Of a stretch of DNA of 64,000 nt, positions 1 to 8,286 are shown one piece after another (within the stretch, counting starts at the first letter, position 1; each line of letters starts with the position of its first letter). The notes under the pieces are model-generated. The model saw only the letters and a list, made by a program, of their open reading frames with translations. It did not search any database and was not told the origin of the DNA. The DNA lies in assembly GCA_963833835.1 (NCBI GenBank), contig CAWHZI010000016.1, positions 682,001 to 746,000 of the forward strand, written 5' to 3'. This DNA comes from Bog-532 sp963833835. GTDB lineage: Bacteria; Actinomycetota; Actinomycetes; Streptosporangiales; Streptosporangiaceae. The position numbers were made by a program, and so were the translations under genes.

Positions 1-44
1 GGCCAGGAACCCCCATAGCGGGTCAGCGACCGCGAACCCCAGGT

Positions 45-503
45 CTAGCCCGGCCGCCGCGGCTCGACCAGTTCGGTCAGCACCCCGCCCAGATCGGCCG
101 GGTGCAAGAACGCGATCGAGGCGCCCAGCGAGCCGTGCCGCGGGCGTTCGTCGATGAGCCGGACCCCCGCTCCGCCCACCTGCGCCAGCGCGGACCGCAC
201 GTCGGTCACCGCGTAGCCGATGTGGTGGATGCCCTCACCCCGCCGGGCCATGAACTTGCCGACCGGGGAGTCCGGGGACAGCGGCTCCAGCAACTGGATA
301 TAGGAGGCCCCGCCTGGAACGGTCACTGCGCCGGCCGGGCCGGGCTCGCCTTGGGTGGCCACCAGGAGCATGGCCTCGCGTACACCTTGTTCCTCGTTGA
401 CTTCGCGGGACGTCACCGTGAGCCCGAACACGGAGCAGTACCGGGACACGGCTTCGTCCAGGTCCCGGCAGGCGATCCCGACGTGGTCGATCCTGTTCAG
501 CAT
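45..503 (-). CDS. mce: Methylmalonyl-CoA epimerase
   Basis: A 152-residue glyoxalase/VOC-fold protein. It should interconvert (R)- and (S)-methylmalonyl-CoA, in propionate breakdown or on the way to succinyl-CoA. The N-terminus (IDHVGIACRDLDEAV) carries the first metal-binding His. A second HHIGYAV motif near residue 94 and a terminal LTELVEP supply the paired beta-alpha-beta-beta-beta modules and the metal-binding Glu. Length and termini match the family. I chose the ATG directly before LNRIDHVG; an upstream extension in the same frame is GC-rich antisense with no homology. It is divergent from the thiolase, and epimerase and thiolase genes are commonly adjacent in actinobacteria. Function is assigned from family resemblance. 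Confidence 0.9.
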   Translation of the reverse strand: MLNRIDHVGIACRDLDEAVSRYCSVFGLTVTSREVNEEQGVREAMLLVATQGEPGPAGAVTVPGGASYIQLLEPLSPDSPVGKFMARRGEGIHHIGYAVTDVRSALAQVGGAGVRLIDERPRHGSLGASIAFLHPADLGGVLTELVEPRRPG

Positions 504-629
504 GATCCGTCTATGACACCAGACCGCTCCGGCGGAATGCGGCCCGGGTCTCGCGTTGCTGCACATAGTGGCTGGGTATCGTGGCAACACCGGGCTTGTG
601 GGCCCCGGACGGTGACGTGGAGGTATCGG

Positions 630-1856
630 ATGAGCGAGGTGCTGTCCAGCAGTGCGGGGACGCCGGCCGGGCGGGAGCCCGTCATCGTCGGCGGAGCCAG
701 GACGCCCATCGGGCGGCTGCTCGGGTCGCTGGCGGGGTTCTCCGGTGCCGATCTCGGCGGCATCGCGATCAAGGCTGCGCTGGAGCGTTCCGGGGTTCCC
801 GCCGACCAGGTCGACTACGTGATCATGGGCCAGGTGCTGCAGGCCGGCGCGGGCCAGATCCCGGCCCGGCAGGCGGCCGTGGCCGCGGGCCTGCCGATGT
901 CCGTCCCGGCCCTGACGGTCAACAAGGTCTGCCTGTCCGGACTGGACGCGATCAACCTGGCCGGCCAGCTCATCCGCCTCGGTGAGGTCGACGTGGTGGT
1001 GGCGGGCGGCATGGAGTCGATGACCCAGGCGCCGCACCTGCTGCCCAAGTCGCGGTCCGGCTACAAGTTCGGCCCGGTCGAGGTGGTCGACTCGATGGCG
1101 GTGGACGGGCTGACCGACGCCTACGACCACGTCTCCATGGGCCAATCGACCGAGCGGCTCGGGGCCGGGCTCGGCATCAGCCGTGCGGAGCAGGACGAGT
1201 TCGCCGCGCTGTCGCACCAGCGGGCCGCGGCCGCAGTCAAGAACGGCGTGCTGGCCGAGGAGATCGTCGGGGTCGCCGTGCCCCGCCGGGGTGGCGAGCC
1301 GCTGCTGTTCGACGAGGACGAGGGGATCCGCCCGGAGACCACGGCCGAGTCGCTCAGCCGGCTCCGCCCGGCCTTCACCCCGGACGGCACGATCACGGCC
1401 GGGTCGGCCTCGCAGATTTCCGACGGCGCGGCCGCCGTGGTCGTGATGGCCCGGGAGACCGCCGAGGTCCTCGGCGCCCAGGTGCTGGCCGAGGTCGGCG
1501 CGGCGGGCGTGGTGGCGGGCCCGGACAACTCGCTGCACTCGCAGCCGTCCAACGCGATCCGGCGGGCGCTGGCCAAGGGCGGCCTGACCGTGGCCGACCT
1601 GGACCTGATCGAGATCAACGAGGCCTTCGCCATGGTCGCGATCCAGTCCATGCGCGACCTCGGGGTGAGCCAGGACCGGGTCAACGTCAACGGCGGCGCG
1701 ATCGCACTCGGGCACCCGATCGGGGCGTCCGGCGCGCGGATCGCGCTGCACCTGGCCTATGAACTGCGCCGCCGCGGCGGCGGGGTCGGCGCCGCCGGGC
1801 TGTGCGGAGGCGGTGGCCAGGGCGAGGCGCTGCTGCTGCGCGTGCCCGCGGCCTGA
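630..1856 (+). CDS. Acetyl-CoA C-acetyltransferase (thiolase)
   Basis: A 408-residue thiolase of usual length. It should catalyse condensation of two acetyl-CoA, or thiolysis of 3-ketoacyl-CoA. The nucleophilic Cys is at residue 101 (NKVCLSG). The catalytic GHPIGASGAR His is at 362 and the second catalytic Cys at 392 (GLCGGGGQG), so all active-site elements are present. The ATG start is preceded by GTGGAGG at good spacing. A longer open frame upstream lies over the epimerase and is not thiolase-like. The gene is divergent from the methylmalonyl-CoA epimerase, which fits acyl-CoA metabolism. Whether it is biosynthetic or degradative cannot be told from the sequence. Confidence 0.93.
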   Translation: MSEVLSSSAGTPAGREPVIVGGARTPIGRLLGSLAGFSGADLGGIAIKAALERSGVPADQVDYVIMGQVLQAGAGQIPARQAAVAAGLPMSVPALTVNKVCLSGLDAINLAGQLIRLGEVDVVVAGGMESMTQAPHLLPKSRSGYKFGPVEVVDSMAVDGLTDAYDHVSMGQSTERLGAGLGISRAEQDEFAALSHQRAAAAVKNGVLAEEIVGVAVPRRGGEPLLFDEDEGIRPETTAESLSRLRPAFTPDGTITAGSASQISDGAAAVVVMARETAEVLGAQVLAEVGAAGVVAGPDNSLHSQPSNAIRRALAKGGLTVADLDLIEINEAFAMVAIQSMRDLGVSQDRVNVNGGAIALGHPIGASGARIALHLAYELRRRGGGVGAAGLCGGGGQGEALLLRVPAA

Positions 1857-1872
1857 CCGGGCCGCCGGGGAC

Positions 1873-3303
1873 CTAACCGGGTGCGGCCCCGGGATTCTTG
1901 ATCGCGGAGACGCCCCAGGTCTGGCCGCCGTCGTGGGTGAACCAGACCGCGTGCTGGGCCGGGTCGGCGGGCACGGCCACGCCCTGGTCGCGGCTGGTCA
2001 GGCCGACCCAGCTGAAGCCGCCCACCGGGCCCGTGGGCGCGGCCTCGGTCAGCTGCCAATTTGTCCCGCCGTTCCGCGTGACCTCGAGGCCCTCGGTGGT
2101 GGCCACGATGATCTCCCCGCCGGGCTGCGCCGCCACCTCGGTGGCGGAGACGCCGCTGAAGTGGCTGCCCTGCTGCCACGCCTTGCCGCCGTCGGCCGAG
2201 GTGTACACGGTCGTGCCACCCGGTGCGGCCGGGGTGCCGCACACCAGCACCAGCTCCGACGACGTGGCCGCACCGAGCAGCTGGTGGGCGGGCTGGCCGT
2301 TCTGGGACTGGCCGGGTTCGCACCCGCCCTCGGCGGCCGGGGAGGAATCGATCTGCTGCCAGCCGCTGCCGTCCACCGGGCCGCCGTACAGGGTGCCGTT
2401 CGCCGCGAGCACGTAACCCTGGGTCGGGGTGAGGACCAGCGCCGGCGCCGCGACCTGGGTCGGCACTACGTTGGCCAGGTCCGCGCTGAGGTCGCTCATC
2501 CCCGGCACCGGCTGCCAGTGGTCCGTGTCCGCCGGGCTGGAGTACAGGCTGAAGCGGGTGCACTGCGCCGCGAAGCTGGATCCGGTGCCAGAGCAGAAGC
2601 CGAAGATGGCGAAGGCCCGGTCGCCCACGGTCTCCAGGTCGGTGACCCGCAGACCGGCCGTGCTCACCTGCGTCCAGGTGCCGCCGCCGTCGTGCGTCGA
2701 GAACAGCTCCGGGCCGAAGGCCCAGCCGTTGGTGGTGTTGAGGAACCGGATCTGGCCGACCCCGGTTGCGCCGGCCGGGGCGCCGGTGATCGGCGCGGGC
2801 CCACCGGACCAGGTCTGTCCCGCGTCGTCGGTCCGGGCCACCGAGGTGCAGTACGAGGTGGCGCAGTGCCCGGGGACGCCGGCCTGGCCGATGACCCATC
2901 CCGTGTTGACCCCGACGAAGGTCACGGACGTGGCCGCGAAGTTCACCGGCACGGACGCCGGCGCTGTCCTGGTTGCCGTGGGCGTGGCCCCGCCGGTCAC
3001 CCCCCCGCCCGAGTTGATCGTGCCCTGGTGGGGCGGGGCACTGGGCGTCGCTGATCCAGCCGCGGCCGCGCCGTTGCTGGCGGGATTCTGGTTGACGTTC
3101 AGCACCGACGTGGCCACCCGCGGCACCACGACGACGGCGGCGGCCACCGCCGCCGCCACCGCTGCGGATACGGCCACCTGCCGGTACCGTCGGCGCCTGA
3201 CCCGCCGCTTGATCAGGTCGAACGTCCCCGGCGGCGGCGGCAGTGGATCGATCCGCGCCTGCAGCCAGCGGTCCAGGTCCTCGGGTTCCCGTTGCTCATC
3301 CAT
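1873..3303 (-). CDS. Membrane-anchored beta-propeller protein, probable anti-sigma partner
   Basis: A 476-residue protein. Residues 1-40 form a cytoplasmic head ending in an RRVRRRR cluster, one membrane helix spans about 43-62, and a Ser/Pro/Ala-rich linker leads to an extracytoplasmic domain. That domain holds repeated W-x-(x)G-x-x-W blades with DDAGQTW, HDGGGTW, ADGGKAW and HDGGQTW Asp-box motifs, as in sortilin/YCF48-like propellers. Its ATG overlaps the end of the sigma-factor gene by 8 bases, implying translational coupling. The position and short cytoplasmic head suggest an anti-sigma or sensor role. That is inference: no zinc-binding anti-sigma motif (HxxxCxxC) is visible. Confidence 0.8.
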   Translation of the reverse strand: MDEQREPEDLDRWLQARIDPLPPPPGTFDLIKRRVRRRRYRQVAVSAAVAAAVAAAVVVVPRVATSVLNVNQNPASNGAAAAGSATPSAPPHQGTINSGGGVTGGATPTATRTAPASVPVNFAATSVTFVGVNTGWVIGQAGVPGHCATSYCTSVARTDDAGQTWSGGPAPITGAPAGATGVGQIRFLNTTNGWAFGPELFSTHDGGGTWTQVSTAGLRVTDLETVGDRAFAIFGFCSGTGSSFAAQCTRFSLYSSPADTDHWQPVPGMSDLSADLANVVPTQVAAPALVLTPTQGYVLAANGTLYGGPVDGSGWQQIDSSPAAEGGCEPGQSQNGQPAHQLLGAATSSELVLVCGTPAAPGGTTVYTSADGGKAWQQGSHFSGVSATEVAAQPGGEIIVATTEGLEVTRNGGTNWQLTEAAPTGPVGGFSWVGLTSRDQGVAVPADPAQHAVWFTHDGGQTWGVSAIKNPGAAPG

Positions 3304-3790
3304 CGGATTCCCCCATGGTGGCCTTGAGCCGGTTCCGCGCCTGGAACAGGTCGGCCTTGATCGTGCCCTCCGGGCGCCCCAGCAGCGTTGCCACCTCGCG
3401 CACGCCGAACCCCGCGTAATAGTGCAGCAGGAACGCGTTCCGCATCCGCTGGGGGAGATCCTGGATGAGGTTGCGCACGTCGACGTCCTCGTCCGGATGG
3501 GACACCGGATCGCTGCTGGCCGACGCGGTGACAGTGCGCAGGGCCCGGCGCTCCCGCTCGGTCTTGCGCCAGTGGTCACGGATCAGGTTGGTCGCGATCA
3601 TGTACAGGTAGCTCTGCGGGTTCTCCAGCGTCGACCACCGGGCCAGCAGCCGGGTGAACGCCTCGGACGCGATCTCGTGGGCGGTGTCATCGTCGTCGAC
3701 CAGGCGCCGGACCCAGCCGGCCAGCCGCGGGTAGGAGCTGCTGAACAGTTCCTCGGCCGCCGCCCAGTCGGCCTTGCTAAACGTTGGCAC
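3296..3790 (-). CDS. ECF-type RNA polymerase sigma factor
   Basis: A sigma-70 ECF protein of 164 residues if translation starts at the GTG at 3790, which has an AAGGGGA ribosome-binding site six bases upstream. A longer frame back to a TTG at 3919 lacks one. Region 2 spans about residues 10-80 and includes the conserved YLYMIATNLIRDHWRK helix. Region 4 spans about 105-155 with LLHYYAGFGVREVATLLGRP and EGTIKADLFQARNRL, the -35-recognition helix-turn-helix. The linker between them is short, as is usual for ECF factors. The downstream gene overlaps by 8 bases and encodes a membrane propeller protein, the usual sigma/anti-sigma arrangement. The signal sensed is unknown. Confidence 0.9.
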   Translation of the reverse strand: MPTFSKADWAAAEELFSSSYPRLAGWVRRLVDDDDTAHEIASEAFTRLLARWSTLENPQSYLYMIATNLIRDHWRKTERERRALRTVTASASSDPVSHPDEDVDVRNLIQDLPQRMRNAFLLHYYAGFGVREVATLLGRPEGTIKADLFQARNRLKATMGESDG

Positions 3791-3930
3791 CGGTGTCCCC
3801 TTGCTGACGGCCGATGTGGGTTGCGACGTGAACGAACCAAGCGTCACGGTCGCGGCGTCCCGCCCCGTATGGGGACGCCTGACATCGTGCGTCAGAGATT
3901 CCAATGATCTACCACACAATCACTCAAAAA

Positions 3931-3972
3931 TAGAGCGTCTGGCACTCGAAGATAGAGCTTCTGGTACCCGTA
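3931..3972. repeat. Imperfect direct repeat upstream of the sigma gene
   Basis: Two 20-base copies beginning TAGAGC and sharing TCTGG-AC-CG lie at 3931-3950 and 3953-3972, a 22-base period or about two helical turns. They sit in the AT-richer divergent region between the sigma factor and the ybbN-type gene. The spacing is suitable for a protein dimer binding one face of DNA. Function is unknown. Confidence 0.4.
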
Positions 3973-4006
3973 CGTGGAGGCTCCCGGACAACGTTGGACA
4001 TGGGGC

Positions 4007-4031
4007 CCGGGTGCACCCCTGTGACACCCGG
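4007..4031. promoter_or_regulatory. Inverted repeat upstream of the ybbN-like gene
   Basis: A perfect 7-base inverted repeat, CCGGGTG and CACCCGG, is separated by 11 bases. It is flanked by a further GTTGG (3993-3997) and CCAAC (4033-4037), so a longer interrupted hairpin of about 45 bases can form. No T-tract follows, so it does not look like an intrinsic terminator. It could be an operator or an RNA leader element for the gene starting at 4168. Confidence 0.35.
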
Positions 4032-4167
4032 ACCAACCTTTGAGACGACCGGAGGGGCGGCGTGGTTGGGTTAAATTTCTGGATTTTCTGAAAGATCGCT
4101 GCGAACTGGCCCGGTTTCTCCCGCCTCGGCTGGTTGAGGCACCGCAGGTATGCGGCAGGATGGAAGC

Positions 4168-5184
4168 ATGCAGCCGCAGGATTTTTCGATTTACGGGGCC
4201 GTCGACCTCGGTGCTCGGCAGCAGGCCGCACAGCGCCGGGAGACGGTCCAGGCCGCGACGGATGGTGACGGCGACAGCGCCGTCATCGACGTCACGGAAG
4301 AGACGTTCAACAGCGACGTGGTGGAGCGGTCACGGACGACCCCCGTCATCATCGACCTGTGGGCCGAGTGGTGTGGTCCGTGCAAGCAGCTCAGCCCAGT
4401 GCTGGAGAAGCTGGCCGGCGAGGCCGACGGTCAATGGGTCCTGGCCAAGGTTGACGTGGACGCCAACCCGCGCCTGGCCCAGGCCCTCCAGGTGCAGAGC
4501 ATTCCCATGGTCGTCGCGGTGATCGGCGGCCAGCTCGTGGACGGCTTCCTCGGCGCCTTGCCCGAGGCCCAGGTCAAGCAGTGGATCAGCCAGGTCGTGG
4601 CGGCGGCCGAGCAGATCGCGGCCGGGGCGGGCGGCGCGGGCGCGGACGACGCCGAGCAGGCGTCGGGCCCGGCCGGTGCGGGCCAGCCCGGGCCGGCCGC
4701 CCCGCCACCGCCACCGCCGCCGGGCCGGCCTGGGCCCGGCGGCCCGATGGGCCCGGGCGGTCCCGACCCGTCGAACCCAGCCTTTGCCGAGGCCCAGGAG
4801 GCTATGCAGCGGGGCGACATGGACGCGGCGGCGGACGCCTTCCGCCGGGTGCTGTCGGCGTCGCCCGCGGACCCGGTGGCCAAGGTCGGCCTGGCCCGGG
4901 TGGAACTGTTCCGCCGGCTGGACTCCTACGACGAGGCCAAGGTCCGGCGGGAGGCGGCCGAGCACCCGGACGATGTGGAGGCCCAGTCCCGGGTGGCGGA
5001 CATCGACGTGAGTGCGGGGCACATCGAGGAGGCCTTCGACCGGCTCCTCGGCGTGGTCCGGCGCACCTCGGGCGACCAGCGGGACGAGGCCCGCAGGCAG
5101 CTCATCGGCCTGTTCGAGATCTTCCCGCCGCAGGACCCGCGGGTGAAGAAGGCCCGCGGGCAGCTGTCCAGCCTGCTGTTCTGA
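4168..5184 (+). CDS. Tetratricopeptide thioredoxin-like co-chaperone (YbbN/CnoX type)
   Basis: A 338-residue protein with a thioredoxin domain (about 40-145) and a TPR-like helical C-terminus (about 205-335), joined by a Pro/Gly-rich linker. The active-site motif WCGPC is at 68-72, so both redox cysteines are present, unlike the redox-dead enterobacterial CnoX. Members act as cytosolic holdases that protect proteins under oxidative stress and hand them to chaperones. I chose the second ATG, which has GGATGGAAGC upstream and gives the MQPQDF-type start common in actinobacteria; an ATG 18 bases earlier is possible. It stands alone, convergent with marR. Confidence 0.88.
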   Translation: MQPQDFSIYGAVDLGARQQAAQRRETVQAATDGDGDSAVIDVTEETFNSDVVERSRTTPVIIDLWAEWCGPCKQLSPVLEKLAGEADGQWVLAKVDVDANPRLAQALQVQSIPMVVAVIGGQLVDGFLGALPEAQVKQWISQVVAAAEQIAAGAGGAGADDAEQASGPAGAGQPGPAAPPPPPPPGRPGPGGPMGPGGPDPSNPAFAEAQEAMQRGDMDAAADAFRRVLSASPADPVAKVGLARVELFRRLDSYDEAKVRREAAEHPDDVEAQSRVADIDVSAGHIEEAFDRLLGVVRRTSGDQRDEARRQLIGLFEIFPPQDPRVKKARGQLSSLLF

Positions 5185-5191
5185 CGGACCC

Positions 5192-5245
5192 GGGCCAGCG
5201 GGCCCGACTTAGCAGGCTGGGTCAGCGGGCTGACTTAGCGGGGCT
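5192..5245. repeat. Tandem duplication between convergent ybbN-like and marR genes
   Basis: Two near-identical units of about 27 bases (GGG-CAGCGGGC-TGACTTAGC pattern) lie at 5192-5218 and 5219-5245. The second runs into the 3' end of the marR-type gene. Each unit includes a short GC stem (GGGCC/GGCCC). It may work as a bidirectional transcription end, but there is no T-tract. Confidence 0.45.
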
Positions 5246-5717
5246 GCGGGTCGCGGGGGTCGATCTCGGCCAGCTGCTCCAGCGCGGGCAGCGCCTGCGC
5301 CAGCACCTCGATCTGGTCCGGGGGCAGCATGGCCAGGCTCTCCGCGAGCATGGCCGTGCTCTCGTGCCGGATGCGCTGCAGTATCTGGCGCCCGCGCGTG
5401 GTGATGGTCAGCGTGCTGGCCCGGGCGTCGCCCGGGACCGCGCAGCGCTCCACGTAGGCGCGCTCCTCCAGCGCGGTCACCAGCCGGGTCAGCGTGGACG
5501 GCGCGATGCCCTCGGCCGCGGCCACGTCGCCGAGCCGCATCGGCCCGTACCGTTCCACGGTGGCCAGCGCCGACAATTGGGTGGGCGTCAGCCCGGCCAG
5601 CTGGTGGTGCCGCAGCCGCCGGGACAGCCGGGCGATGGCCACTCGCAGCCGCGTCGCGTCGATCGAGGGTGCCGGTGGTGGCTGCTCCGTCGCGGTCACC
5701 ACGATTTCCTGCGCCAT
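5235..5717 (-). CDS. MarR-family transcriptional regulator
   Basis: A 160-residue winged-helix regulator of typical MarR length. Helix-turn-helix residues about 43-85 read LTPTQLSALATVERYGPMRLGDVAAAEGIAPSTLTRLVTALE in overlapping pieces, followed by a wing containing VPGDARAS and a C-terminal dimerisation helix rich in Leu and Ala. The ATG start has no convincing Shine-Dalgarno. It is divergent from the malic-enzyme gene, with about 150 bases between starts, so it may control that gene or itself. The ligand is unknown. Confidence 0.9.
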   Translation of the reverse strand: MAQEIVVTATEQPPPAPSIDATRLRVAIARLSRRLRHHQLAGLTPTQLSALATVERYGPMRLGDVAAAEGIAPSTLTRLVTALEERAYVERCAVPGDARASTLTITTRGRQILQRIRHESTAMLAESLAMLPPDQIEVLAQALPALEQLAEIDPRDPQPR

Positions 5718-5868
5718 CTGGCCAGAGTACGCGAAACGAGCGGTGTGGACCCGGACGTACCCTTGGTCACAGCACTGCCAGCAGCAACGCGGCGGGCGTC
5801 GTGCCCAGCTAAGGTCTAGCCAGGTCTTGAACCAGTGGGCCCGCAGTGTGAGGGAAGGCGGCAGCATC

Positions 5869-7296
<1,428 letters not shown>

Positions 7297-7320
7297 TCGC
7301 GGCCGTACCGTTAATCTCCC

Positions 7321-7368
7321 GCGATGATGGGCACAGGGACGAACGCGATGATGGGCACAGGGACGAAA
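7321..7368. repeat. 24-base tandem duplication covering the ribosome-binding site of yqgE
   Basis: The 24-base unit GCGATGATGGGCACAGGGAC-GAA occurs twice head to tail, at 7321-7344 and 7345-7368, differing only in the last base. The second copy supplies the AGGGACGA ribosome-binding sequence directly before the YqgE start codon. The first copy leaves a duplicate ribosome-binding site and ATG triplets upstream. Confidence 0.8.
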
Positions 7369-7943
7369 TGGCCACCGACAGCCTGACCGGCTGCCTGCTC
7401 GTCGCCACGCCGGTGCTCGCGGATCCGAATTTCCGCCGGACCGTGATCCTGGTCGTCGAGCACGAGGCAGCGGAGGGCACATTGGGCGTGGTGCTCAACC
7501 GGCCCACCGACGTGCCCGTGGACCGGGTCCTGGATGCCTGGTCGGAGCTGGTCACCGGCCCCTCGGTGGTGTTCAAGGGCGGCCCGGTCGCGCCGAACAG
7601 CGCGCTGGCCATCGGCTCGGTGCCGGGCGACGCCGAGCCGCTCGGCTGGCACGCGCTGGACGGCGCGGCAGCCATCTCCCGGCTCGGGCTGGTGGATCTG
7701 GATGCGCCGCCGGACCTGCTCGCCCCGGCCATCAACCGGCTGCGTGTGTACGCGGGCTACGCGGGCTGGTCGCCGGGCCAGCTCAACGCCGAGATCGACG
7801 AGGGCGCCTGGTACGTGGTGCCCGCCGAGCCCGCGGACGCCTTCGCCGGTGAGCCCGAGGAACTGTGGGCGGGCGTGCTGCGCCGGCAGGGCGGTGAGAT
7901 GGCTTTCACAGCCACGTTCCCCGACGACCCGAGCCAGAACTGA
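7368..7943 (+). CDS. YqgE/AlgH family protein
   Basis: A 191-residue UPF0301 (YqgE/AlgH) protein. The conserved N-terminal block GCLLVATPVLADPNFRRTVILVVEH and the GTLGVVLNRP motif around residue 40 are diagnostic, and the C-terminal YAGYAGWSPGQL segment is the second family signature. Family function is not firmly established; homologues have been linked to transcriptional control and nucleic-acid binding. The ATG is preceded by CAGGGACGAA from the duplicated 24-base unit. The DUF3039 gene follows within 40 bases on the same strand, so the two could be co-transcribed. Confidence 0.9.
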   Translation: MATDSLTGCLLVATPVLADPNFRRTVILVVEHEAAEGTLGVVLNRPTDVPVDRVLDAWSELVTGPSVVFKGGPVAPNSALAIGSVPGDAEPLGWHALDGAAAISRLGLVDLDAPPDLLAPAINRLRVYAGYAGWSPGQLNAEIDEGAWYVVPAEPADAFAGEPEELWAGVLRRQGGEMAFTATFPDDPSQN

Positions 7944-7979
7944 ACCGCTGGCCCCCGCGCGAGCCCTAAACTCGAAGGC

Positions 7980-8267
7980 ATGAGCACCGAGGTTCTTCCG
8001 GAGACTGCCCCTCAGACCGAAAGTGGCACCCGGATCAAGACTGACGTCAGGCCGGATCTCTCCCACGGCGGCGACGGGGACCACGAGCGGTTCGCCCACT
8101 ACGTCGACAAGAACAAGATCGTCGAGAGCGCGGTGACCGGTGACCCGGTGGTCGCGCTGTGCGGCAAGGTCTGGACGCCGAGCCGGGACCCCAAGCGATT
8201 CCCGGTCTGCCCGGAGTGCAAGGAGATCTACGAGTCGCTGCCCGGCGGCGGCGGCGAGGGCGAGTGA
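7980..8267 (+). CDS. DUF3039 family protein
   Basis: A 95-residue actinobacterial protein of unknown function. The central block DHERFAHYVDKNKI, followed by VVALCGKVWTP and VCPECKEIYESL, gives one Cys in ALCGK and a CxxC pair at VCPEC, consistent with a small zinc site. It lies between yqgE and a DEAD/DEAH helicase; the pairing with the helicase recurs in actinobacteria as far as I recall. No function can be assigned from sequence. Confidence 0.88.
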   Translation: MSTEVLPETAPQTESGTRIKTDVRPDLSHGGDGDHERFAHYVDKNKIVESAVTGDPVVALCGKVWTPSRDPKRFPVCPECKEIYESLPGGGGEGE

Positions 8268-8286
8268 GCGGGCCAGCTTCTGCCTG

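Noticed and set aside
1..44. Possible gene fragment at the left edge
   Set aside because: Only 44 bases before the epimerase stop codon; too short to support a coding call.
3871..3902. ECF autoregulatory promoter (GGAATC with downstream CGTC) upstream of the sigma gene
   Set aside because: Spacing of about 19-20 bases is longer than usual for ECF promoters and the -35 match is partial.
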